Assembly: GCA_031261245.1 (NCBI GenBank)
Contig: JAISKU010000043.1
Location: forward strand, 1-6,906
Length of the DNA: 6,906 nucleotides
From: Oscillospiraceae bacterium
GTDB taxonomy: Bacteria > Bacillota > Clostridia > Oscillospirales > Oscillospiraceae
Direction: 5' to 3'
Each line of letters starts with the position of its first letter. The first letter of the stretch is position 1. A model generated the notes under the pieces. That model had not been told where the DNA came from and did no database searches. It was given only the letters and a program-made list of their open reading frames with translations. The translations under genes were made by a program, and so were the position numbers. Below, one piece after another: positions 1 through 5,751 of the stretch.

Positions 1-1
1 C

Positions 2-652
2 TTCAAGACAGACGCCGTGCATGATCGCATACTCAATATAAACCCCGACGCCGAGGTCGTCACTTTCACCTCGACGATACAGGACGTTCCGGACGGCGAA
101 TGGGCAAGACTGCTCGGCCCGGACACAATAATCATCGGCGGCGGCGACAACCGCGAGTCGTCGGCGTACGGCTGCAACCTCGCGGCAAAATACGGCTCGC
201 CGTTTTTGTCCACGTGCTGCTGGACGCGCGCGCACGCGGGTGAGATTTTCTACTGGCTGCCCGACAGCGGCATGATCTGCTACAGCTGCGCGTTCAACAA
301 GCTCCTGTCCGACGCAAGGCCAGAGTCGAATCACATATACGTCGGCGAGGACGATGTGGAGCTGCTGCAACAGGGCCGCATAACCTTTGAACCGGGTGTT
401 TCGGTCGATATCAACTTCGTCACGGACATCGCGCTAAAGCTCATACTCGACATAATCAACCGTGACAACGGCGCTTATACTCCGCGCGTCATCAACTATC
501 TCAGGCAGTACACCTTTGTGTGCAATACGAATGAGACGCGCGTCGGCGGGCCGAGGGCCGCGATATTTGAGCACCCGTTGCAAGTCACGCGCAACCTCAC
601 GCTCACCTCTACGCCGATGCCCGACTGCCCGTATTGCGCGCACGCGGAGTAA
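2..652 (+). CDS. ThiF/E1-like adenylyltransferase, C-terminal part (5' end outside window)
   Basis: This is the C-terminal part of a ThiF/MoeB/E1-type protein, a family that adenylates the C-terminus of ubiquitin-like or sulfur-carrier proteins using ATP. The frame is open to the left edge, so the GTG at 17 is probably internal. Just upstream the codons read FKTDA, consistent with the family's conserved Lys before the 'NP' segment. Counting from that GTG, NINPD is at 7-11, DTIII..GDN at 36-45 matches the E1 'D-x-(hydrophobic)-DN' strand, and AGEIFYW..G..CYSC covers 74-91. Cys88/Cys91 and Cys204/Cys207 (CPYC, four residues from the C-terminus) form the typical four-cysteine zinc site. The Rossmann glycine loop would lie upstream and cannot be checked. 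The next gene starts 6 nt after its TAA. E1-like genes occur beside WXG100 loci in Bacillota, but the substrate is unknown. The family call is firm; the role is inference. Confidence 0.82.
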   Translation, partial: FKTDAVHDRILNINPDAEVVTFTSTIQDVPDGEWARLLGPDTIIIGGGDNRESSAYGCNLAAKYGSPFLSTCCWTRAHAGEIFYWLPDSGMICYSCAFNKLLSDARPESNHIYVGEDDVELLQQGRITFEPGVSVDINFVTDIALKLILDIINRDNGAYTPRVINYLRQYTFVCNTNETRVGGPRAAIFEHPLQVTRNLTLTSTPMPDCPYCAHAE

Positions 653-658
653 CCGGAA

Positions 659-880
659 ATGACGGGCGACATTCAAAATGTCAGACACGTGCTGTCAAAA
701 TGGCAGCAAATCACGCAGGATTGGCACGACGTGCAATCCGCCGCGTTTAGCGAGAGCACTGTCGACCCGCTCGTAAATCTCACCTCCACGGCGGACGGCT
801 TGGCAGAGCAGCTCAATGAGAGCGTGCGTATTTACGAAGCGCAGCTTGATGAAATAATCTCAAGAAATTGGGACCGGTAA
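659..880 (+). CDS. Small helical protein, possible WXG100-superfamily relative
   Basis: This 73-residue acidic protein has no signal peptide, membrane segment or cysteine and is predicted by eye to be mostly helical. Residues 15-30 carry W..........W-H-D-x5-F (Trp22, Asp24, Phe30), and residues 36-66 form a heptad-like amphipathic helix. The spacing is reminiscent of small WXG100/ESX-type partner proteins, although no true W-x-G is present. The ATG at 659 lies 6 nt after the stop of the E1-like gene. Only a weak purine stretch (CCGGAA) precedes it, which suggests translational coupling. Position beside a second WXG-like gene and a nuclease toxin suggests a chaperone or co-secreted partner. 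That is inference from context; the family is not recognised with certainty. Confidence 0.6.
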   Translation: MTGDIQNVRHVLSKWQQITQDWHDVQSAAFSESTVDPLVNLTSTADGLAEQLNESVRIYEAQLDEIISRNWDR

Positions 881-895
881 AGGACGGAAAAGAAC

Positions 896-1162
896 ATGGC
901 AGACAGAGTTAGCGTACAGGACGTAGGCAGCCTTGAATCCTTCGGCTCAAGACTCATCGGCTTCAAAGAGGAGATCGAGGCGCTGGCCAACGCGATCGTC
1001 TCCGCGACGGAAAGCCAGAACGGCAACTGGAACGACCCTCAATACGAATCGCTCAGAGACAGCATCGCGCAGTTTTCCTCGGCGGTCAAACACGTCGCGG
1101 CGGAGCTCGACGGTAAAAGCGCGTATATTGCGCACTATGTTGACGGTTTGAGAAACATGTAG
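896..1162 (+). CDS. WXG100-like small helical protein
   Basis: This is an 88-residue protein of the size and shape of an ESX/WXG100 monomer: helix (about 8-38), a turn containing N-W-N-D-P-Q-Y at 44-50, then a second helix (about 50-86). Trp45 sits in the middle turn where WXG100 proteins place W-x-G; here it is W-N-D, a common variant in clostridial relatives. There is no signal peptide. WXG100 proteins form helical-hairpin dimers and are exported by, or escort substrates to, the type VII system. The start at 896 is preceded by AGGACGGAAAAG. The stop is TAG, followed directly by GGAGGAAAT and the ATG of the nuclease gene, which is in the same frame. The likely role is partner of the downstream nuclease, inferred from position. 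Confidence 0.7.
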   Translation: MADRVSVQDVGSLESFGSRLIGFKEEIEALANAIVSATESQNGNWNDPQYESLRDSIAQFSSAVKHVAAELDGKSAYIAHYVDGLRNM

Positions 1163-1171
1163 GGAGGAAAT
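1163..1171 (+). promoter_or_regulatory. Ribosome binding site of the nuclease gene
   Basis: GGAGGAAAT fills the whole gap between the TAG of the upstream gene and the ATG at 1172. It is a near-ideal Shine-Dalgarno site with 4-5 nt spacing, so the nuclease can be translated independently even though the two genes share a frame. Confidence 0.75.
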
Positions 1172-2017
1172 ATGGCGGATTACTCGGTCACTCTGCCCGC
1201 GCTCGACTCCACGCTCGACATGCTTGACTTCTTTCGTGAGGGCTTCGAGGAGTTCACGAAATATGAGCAATTCCACATCAACTCGTTCAAGGAAAAGCTC
1301 TACGAAACGCTCAATTCTCTAAACAGCGAGGAGCGCGATATACGTGCGCGCATAGACTCGCTGTACAGTCGGCTGTCCGACTACGACGGCGAGGGCGGCG
1401 GGTCTCCTCCGGCGTATATCAGGGAGGAGCTAAGTGACGCGCAGCACAGATTAGAGCGTGTCCACGCGGCTGTGGAAGAGGCGTCGGAGATACACCGCAG
1501 CTTCAGCGCGGCGGAGAACGAATTCAACGACGAGTGGCGGCGCGTCATAGCGCAGGCCGGCGCCATTGCAGAGGACGGGAAGCGCGAAGTCGCGAAGTAC
1601 ATGCGCAAAATAGCCTCCGTCGCGGGCTATGACGATTCCTCGGCCCCCATGGCCGTCGGCGCGAACGGCACGAACGTGTTCAACGGCGCGAGTAATTACT
1701 ACATCGTCGCAATCGACTCCGCAAAATATCCGGAGACGGCCGCGCACATACGCAGCTCCATCAAAAAGGGTCATCCCGCGTTCCTCACGGTTGACCGCGC
1801 CGGCGCTGATGAAAACCGGTCGCAATCGCTGCGCGACAGACCCGCGCGTTCTGTGTACGACCGCGACGAGTATCCGCCCGCGATGTTTGAGCAGGGCGGC
1901 TACGGCGCCGACGTGCAGTACGTGCAGGGTCAGGACAATCGGGGCGCGGGCGGAACAACGCGCTGGCAGCTGAACAACGTTCCGGACGGATCCACAGTGC
2001 GGTTCCGGGTTATATAG
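1172..2017 (+). CDS. Coiled-coil protein with C-terminal NucA/NucB-type DNase domain, putative type VII secreted toxin
   Basis: This 281-residue protein appears to be a two-part toxin. Residues 1-150 are helical and charged, with heptad-like stretches at about 14-70 and 83-148 split by a Gly/Ser/Pro loop (72-80); there is no Sec signal peptide. After a low-complexity linker (152-172), residues 176-281 match the NucA/NucB deoxyribonuclease family. They contain YYIVAID, a HPAFLTVDR strand, the signature D-R-D-E-Y-P-P-A at 230-237, GG at 242-243, AD at 246-247, DNRGAG at 255-260 and a closing NVPDGSTVRF strand. Acidic residues of the DEYP motif and Asn/Arg of DNRGAG are expected at the active site. 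Bacillus NucA and NucB are exported non-specific DNases. Here the helical N-terminus and adjacent WXG-like genes suggest delivery by type VII secretion. The DUF2625 gene 29 nt downstream may encode immunity. The domain call is strong; the delivery route is inference. Confidence 0.85.
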   Translation: MADYSVTLPALDSTLDMLDFFREGFEEFTKYEQFHINSFKEKLYETLNSLNSEERDIRARIDSLYSRLSDYDGEGGGSPPAYIREELSDAQHRLERVHAAVEEASEIHRSFSAAENEFNDEWRRVIAQAGAIAEDGKREVAKYMRKIASVAGYDDSSAPMAVGANGTNVFNGASNYYIVAIDSAKYPETAAHIRSSIKKGHPAFLTVDRAGADENRSQSLRDRPARSVYDRDEYPPAMFEQGGYGADVQYVQGQDNRGAGGTTRWQLNNVPDGSTVRFRVI

Positions 2018-2032
2018 CGCGTGAATCTTGTT

Positions 2033-2040
2033 TCGGAGGT
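2033..2040 (+). promoter_or_regulatory. Ribosome binding site supporting the GTG start at 2047
   Basis: TCGGAGGT lies 6 nt before the GTG at 2047. It is the best Shine-Dalgarno match in the gap after the nuclease gene and decides for the GTG start over downstream ATG codons. Confidence 0.6.
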
Positions 2041-2046
2041 GCGAAC

Positions 2047-2682
2047 GTGAGCTCAACAAATCAATTGGCTAACGTGCAGGCGTGGATATCGTCAAGTCCG
2101 CTGAGGGTATCTGTCGTCCCGCGCCGCGGCAAGCGCAACAACTGCGAGGAAACGCTCGGGATAAGCGAGACGACGGTGCTTGGCACAATCACAAACTACA
2201 CGGGCGGCATCGTGTGCTGCGACGGCACTCTGCGCATGTTCGGCGGCGACAACGAGTACGGCCGCTCAGTGGCCGATATAAACAATCTCGAAGATTTCAG
2301 ACCGCGCACGCTTCCCGGTCTGTTGCTGATTGCGGACGATATATACGGCGGGCTTTTCGGGATAAACTGCGGGGCGTTCACGGAAAATTCCGGCGGCGTC
2401 TACTACATTCCGCCGGAAAAATGCGCGTGCGAGGCTTTGGACATGGTACACTCGCAGTTTGTGGAGTGGTGCCTGACGCGCGATATCCGCCGTTTTTTTG
2501 AGACGCCGAGGTCAATGCTGTCCGCGTGCGGCGTCACGTCGGCGCAGTTCAATATGACTATTGACGCGTCGCCGCCGCTGTGGATGGCTCCTTCCGACGC
2601 AGTGCGCACGGCGAAGCTCGGCGACGCGAACACGCTGCTGCGCGTCAAAGCGGGCGCCGTGAGCGTTGTGTTCGGTGTGTAG
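2047..2682 (+). CDS. DUF2625-family protein, candidate immunity protein
   Basis: This 211-residue protein resembles the DUF2625 family. LGISETTVLGTI and a Thr-Gly-Gly segment (residues 37-55) are followed by TLRMFG (61-66), the core LLLIADDIYGGLFGIN (92-107), a GGVYYIPP strand (116-123), SQFVEWCLTRDI (136-147) and PPLW (176-179). The family has no established biochemical function. The 'ADD.GG.F..N....G.VYY' pattern is reminiscent in layout of SUKH/SMI1-type immunity proteins; that is a visual resemblance only. There is no signal peptide or membrane segment, so it is cytosolic, as an immunity protein to a DNase should be. The start is a GTG at 2047 preceded by TCGGAGGT (2033-2040). It directly follows the nuclease gene. 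Its TAG is 3 nt from the next start, in the same frame. Family membership is fairly sure; the immunity role is inferred from gene order. Confidence 0.75.
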   Translation: MSSTNQLANVQAWISSSPLRVSVVPRRGKRNNCEETLGISETTVLGTITNYTGGIVCCDGTLRMFGGDNEYGRSVADINNLEDFRPRTLPGLLLIADDIYGGLFGINCGAFTENSGGVYYIPPEKCACEALDMVHSQFVEWCLTRDIRRFFETPRSMLSACGVTSAQFNMTIDASPPLWMAPSDAVRTAKLGDANTLLRVKAGAVSVVFGV

Positions 2683-2685
2683 CCC

Positions 2686-3834
2686 ATGGATGATACGATC
2701 CTCAATATTCTTGCCCGCCAAAAAAAGGAGAACCCGGACGCGCCGGTGTGGTGCGTCACCTCGGAGCTTGAGCTGTCTACCGCGCTGTGCATGATGCTCC
2801 AGGCGCACTATCCGAGCGTGTGCCTTGTCATCGATAACCGCTCCGGCTTTGCAAGGCAGGAGGATATGTTCGAGGTTGTAAAATACAAGCTGAAGCACCT
2901 CGGTCAGGATTTCTCCTGCACCCAGATCATTTCTACGAGCTATCTCATATACACCTACGCCGGCAGCGGAATTGTCGCATATAAAATCACGATTCAATAC
3001 TACAACTCCGCAAAGGAAATCAACGACATGCTGTGCCTGAGCCGTGACTGCGCCGCAAAAATCCTCTCCGTGTGCCCGCGCGACGATCCGAGGCATATCG
3101 TCAAGGAAATTCAGCGTTGGTTCCAAAACAATTTTGAATACCGCGATACGGACAGCCCGTCCGACCACTCCGCAGTGGACTCGATGATAAACGGCTACGG
3201 GGTGTGTCAGGCGATAGCCACGATCGCGTATGCCATGCTTGACGCCTGCGGCTTTGACGCGCGCTGTGTCTTGGGCGAAAGTGTCCAGAACGGCAAATCG
3301 GGCGGTCACGCGTGGAACAAGGTCAAGCTTGGCGGCGTGTGGTATAACGCCGATTTCACTTTCGGCCTGGGCTATACCGTAATTCCGAATCCGTATCTTC
3401 TCGTCTCCGACGCCTCCATGTCGCGCGACCACAACTGGGACTTTGAGGAATACTCCGACGCGGCGAACGACACAAGTGTGAACCGCCGACGGGTGTTCAG
3501 CGAATCGGTTTTCGCCTTCAGCCCCGCGATAAAGACGTTCATGGTAAACGGCGCGCAGCTGACGCTCCAACCGGACTGTCCTCCGTACATACGCACCGGA
3601 ACCTCGGAACAAATCGCGCTCCTGCACCTCATTGAGCTGCTGGGCGGGTATTACGAGTACGTCAGAGAGACAGGAAACATCAGCATGACGGTCTTCGGCA
3701 AACGCTATATTATTCCTCTGCGGGCTTTTACGAAAATCAACGGCGCGTATTATCTTGATGTAACGCTCTTGCCGAAATTCAATTTCCTGCTGTCGCGCAA
3801 GGGCAATCTGCTGCTTCTGGCAAAGAAAAAATAA
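2686..3834 (+). CDS. Cytosolic transglutaminase-like protein
   Basis: This 382-residue protein has a central transglutaminase-like cysteine peptidase/transferase core with an intact triad. Cys174 is in N-G-Y-G-V-C-Q-A, His208 in G-G-H-A-W-N-K-V, and Asp223 in W-Y-N-A-D-F-T-F. The segment 130-165 is the usual helix leading into the core. The N-terminal 115 residues are unassigned. The C-terminal 95 residues (about 285-380) contain FMVNGAQLTL, a long helix, and KRYIIPLRAF, recalling the copper amine oxidase N-terminal-like repeat of Bacillota surface proteins in degenerate form. There is no signal peptide or membrane helix, which is unusual because many bacterial homologues are exported. ATG 2686 starts 3 nt after the previous TAG with no own Shine-Dalgarno, implying translational coupling. 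Likely activities are proteolysis, amide transfer or deconjugation; the substrate is unknown. The fold call is strong. Confidence 0.85.
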   Translation: MDDTILNILARQKKENPDAPVWCVTSELELSTALCMMLQAHYPSVCLVIDNRSGFARQEDMFEVVKYKLKHLGQDFSCTQIISTSYLIYTYAGSGIVAYKITIQYYNSAKEINDMLCLSRDCAAKILSVCPRDDPRHIVKEIQRWFQNNFEYRDTDSPSDHSAVDSMINGYGVCQAIATIAYAMLDACGFDARCVLGESVQNGKSGGHAWNKVKLGGVWYNADFTFGLGYTVIPNPYLLVSDASMSRDHNWDFEEYSDAANDTSVNRRRVFSESVFAFSPAIKTFMVNGAQLTLQPDCPPYIRTGTSEQIALLHLIELLGGYYEYVRETGNISMTVFGKRYIIPLRAFTKINGAYYLDVTLLPKFNFLLSRKGNLLLLAKKK

Positions 3835-3863
3835 CATTTTTCACAAACAAGGGGGGGATTTCT

Positions 3864-4439
3864 GTGGCAGTAAGAAGGCAGGGCTTCACCGTCGATGACG
3901 CCGGCAATATTGTAATGCGCGGGGGCGGCACTTCGTCCGAGCCGACGCCGCCTCCCCCTCCCCGGCCTCCGAGAAGGCGCAGCGGAGGCGGGAAGAAATT
4001 TCTCAAGGCTTTGCTCGTTATCGTTATCATAGCGGTCGGACTGGTTGGCGTCAAAAAATATCTCGACTCCCGAGGGAAGCCGTCCGCGCCGTACACCCCG
4101 GCAACCTCCACGACGCCGCGCCCGAGCCAGACGCCAACTCCCGCTCAGACCCCCGAGGCGGAGGACGAATACATACTTCCGACGGACAGCCGTCTAATCA
4201 CAAAGGAAGATCTTGACAGCATGTCTCGCGAGGAAGTGCGCGCCTCCGTAAACGAGATATACGCGAGGCACGGACGCTATTTCTATACAGACGCCATACG
4301 CGAGCTTTTTGAGGGGCGCTCGTGGTATAACCCCGACCCGAGCCTGACGGACGAGCAGATCACCGCCACTTTCAGCGAGCTTGAGCAAAAAAACTTGAAT
4401 TTTATTGTAAAATACGAGCAGGACAAGGGCTGGCAATAA
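3864..4439 (+). CDS. Single-pass membrane protein with extracellular YARHG domain
   Basis: This 191-residue protein has four parts. A cytosolic N-terminus (1-45) contains a proline run followed by Arg/Lys and Gly (28-45). One membrane helix lies at about 46-63 (FLKALLVIVIIAVGLVGV). A Pro/Thr/Ser-rich linker (69-100) follows. The C-terminal domain (105-191) contains the name-giving Y-A-R-H-G at 133-137, then F..........F....WYNP and an LNEKE-like S-E-L-E-Q-K-N segment at 171-177. YARHG domains are extracellular in Bacillota membrane proteins and their ligand is not established. The positive residues before the helix fit an N-in, C-out topology. The start is GTG 3864 preceded by a run of seven G (3851-3857) acting as the ribosome binding site. 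It closes the cluster; a promoter for the next gene follows. It could be a cell-envelope sensor or anchor for the locus. Confidence 0.82.
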   Translation: MAVRRQGFTVDDAGNIVMRGGGTSSEPTPPPPPRPPRRRSGGGKKFLKALLVIVIIAVGLVGVKKYLDSRGKPSAPYTPATSTTPRPSQTPTPAQTPEAEDEYILPTDSRLITKEDLDSMSREEVRASVNEIYARHGRYFYTDAIRELFEGRSWYNPDPSLTDEQITATFSELEQKNLNFIVKYEQDKGWQ

Positions 4440-4479
4440 GCAAACGCTTTTAAGTCTCCGCCCTCGACAAACATCGCGG

Positions 4480-4508
4480 TTGACAAACCCCGCAAACGGG
4501 TGTATACT
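4480..4508 (+). promoter_or_regulatory. Sigma-A-type promoter for the RNase J gene
   Basis: A perfect -35 box TTGACA (4480-4485) and a -10 box TATACT (4503-4508, 5 of 6 matches) are separated by exactly 17 nt. Transcription would begin near 4515, giving a leader of about 160 nt before the ATG at 4675. This marks the boundary between the accessory cluster and the RNase J unit. Confidence 0.85.
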
Positions 4509-4514
4509 ATGTTG

Positions 4515-4674
4515 AAAATCAGGCATTATGTACAGGTGTACTTTTTATATACAACAGCGGATATCGGTCGCGAGCTGCGGCGGGGACGATTCAGGGTCTT
4601 CCGTCGCGCCCGGTTTTGACTGTCTTTTCGCTACATAACGCAAAATTTATAATTAAAAGGAGCAAATTTATTCC
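4515..4674 (+). other. Long 5' leader of the RNase J transcript
   Basis: About 160 nt separate the expected start of transcription from the ATG. The leader holds the GTACA palindrome, a GC-rich middle (about 4556-4616) and an AT-rich end with AAGGAG at 4657-4662, 12 nt before the ATG. No T-box, known riboswitch core or terminator hairpin is recognised. RNase J and RNase E messages are known to be autoregulated in some bacteria, so a leader of this length may be a target; that is inference. Confidence 0.4.
4530..4541. promoter_or_regulatory. Short palindrome downstream of the RNase J promoter, possible operator
   Basis: GTACA-GG-TGTAC is a perfect 5-bp inverted repeat with a 2-bp spacer, about 16-27 nt after the expected transcription start. 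The spacer is too short for an RNA hairpin loop, so if functional it would be a DNA site. No repressor is identifiable and chance occurrence is possible. Confidence 0.3.
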
Positions 4675-5694
4675 ATGGCTGAAAAACTGAAAATCATCTC
4701 CCTCGGCGGGCTCAACGAGATCGGAAAAAACATGACGGTCTATGAGTTCGGCGCTGACATTATTGTTGTCGACGCCGGTCTCGGATTCCCTGACGATGAG
4801 ATGTACGGCGTCGACATCGTCATCCCGGACATGACGTATCTCATCAAAAACGCGGCGCGCATACGCGGCATCATCCTCACGCACGGGCACGAGGATCACA
4901 TCGGCGCAATCCCCTATCTCATGCGCGAGATCCACGCGCCCATCTACGCGACCCCGCTGACGGTGGGGCTCATCTCCATCAAGCTCGGGGAGCACGGACT
5001 TCTGTCCACGACGGAGATCGTCACGATGAAGGCGGGAGAATCCGTAAAACTCGGCTGCTTCAAGGTGGAGATGATACACATCAACCACTCGATCCCCGAC
5101 GCAGTATCGCTCGCGATCAAAACGCCGATCGGCACGCTCGTGCACACCGGCGACTTCAAGGTGGACACGCAGCCGATTTCCGGCGGCATGATCGACCTCG
5201 CGCGCTTCGGAGAGCTCGGGAACCGCGGCGTGCTTGCGCTGCTGCCGGACTCGACAAACGTCGAGAGATCCGGATACTCCACATCCGAGAGCAAGGTGGG
5301 AGAGCGCTTTGACGAGCTCTTCCGCGGCTGCACCCAGCGCATACTCGTCACGACGTTCGCCTCGAACGTCCACCGCATACAGCAGGTCATCAACTGCGCG
5401 GCAAAGTACGGACGCCGCGTCGCTGTCTCCGGACGCAGCATGGAGAACATTCTGCGCGTGTCCACGGAGCTCGGGTATATGGATATCCCCGACGGGCTTT
5501 TGGCGGACATCAATCAGATCAAGAACCTCCCGCCCGAGAAGATTGTGATCATCACAACCGGCTCGCAGGGCGAGACGATGTCGGCGCTGTACCGCATCGC
5601 GTTCTCAAACCACCGCCAGATCGAGATAAAGCCCGGCGACCGCGTGATAATCTCCGCGTCCGCCGTGCCCGGCAACGAAAACTCGATATCATAG
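4675..5694 (+). CDS. rnj: RNase J, N-terminal 339 residues (metallo-beta-lactamase and beta-CASP part)
   Basis: This is the product if TAG at 5692-5694 terminates. It contains the zinc-binding motifs His70/His72/Asp74/His75, His138 and Asp160 and most of the beta-CASP domain. It lacks the H-V-S-G-H motif, the final catalytic His387 and the C-terminal domain used for assembly, so it would be expected to be inactive. The ATG at 4675 has AAGGAG 12 nt upstream, slightly long spacing, and the N-terminal KLKIISLGGLNEIGKNM is the conserved family start. Confidence 0.75.
   Translation: MAEKLKIISLGGLNEIGKNMTVYEFGADIIVVDAGLGFPDDEMYGVDIVIPDMTYLIKNAARIRGIILTHGHEDHIGAIPYLMREIHAPIYATPLTVGLISIKLGEHGLLSTTEIVTMKAGESVKLGCFKVEMIHINHSIPDAVSLAIKTPIGTLVHTGDFKVDTQPISGGMIDLARFGELGNRGVLALLPDSTNVERSGYSTSESKVGERFDELFRGCTQRILVTTFASNVHRIQQVINCAAKYGRRVAVSGRSMENILRVSTELGYMDIPDGLLADINQIKNLPPEKIVIITTGSQGETMSALYRIAFSNHRQIEIKPGDRVIISASAVPGNENSIS
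5692..5694 (+). other. In-frame amber (TAG) codon within the RNase J frame
   Basis: TAG follows N-S-I-S and precedes V-I-D-E-L-F-R-R-G-A-E-V, a continuous and well-conserved stretch in RNase J. The family position is variable and usually polar or basic. AAG, CAG and GAG are each one substitution away. The base after TAG is G. Confidence 0.9.
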
Positions 5695-5751
5695 GTCATC
5701 GATGAGCTGTTCCGCCGCGGCGCGGAGGTCATCTACGACAAATCCTCCGAT

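Noticed and set aside
2512..3837. A 441-codon open frame on the minus strand
   Set aside because: It lies opposite the DUF2625 and transglutaminase-like genes. Its translation is Arg/His/Val-rich without recognisable motifs, while the plus strand has clear catalytic motifs. It is a GC-driven shadow.
4438..4451. AAGC-AAAC-GCTT followed by TT as a terminator of the accessory cluster
   Set aside because: The stem is only 4 bp and the T run is very short; it is too weak to claim as an intrinsic terminator.
4509..4619. A 36-codon open frame in the RNase J leader, considered as a leader peptide
   Set aside because: Its ATG begins at the edge of the -10 box, before the expected transcription start near 4515, and it has no ribosome binding site.
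4591..5373. A 260-codon open frame on the minus strand
   Set aside because: It is antisense to the conserved RNase J catalytic domain, its translation is Arg/Asp/Val-rich and low-complexity, and it has no family resemblance.
5692..5694. Genome-wide recoding of TAG (for example to glutamine or pyrrolysine)
   Set aside because: TAG ends three other genes here at sensible family lengths, and readthrough at 2015 would meet a TGA after 10 codons. Recoding is not supported from this window alone, though suppression at this single site stays open.
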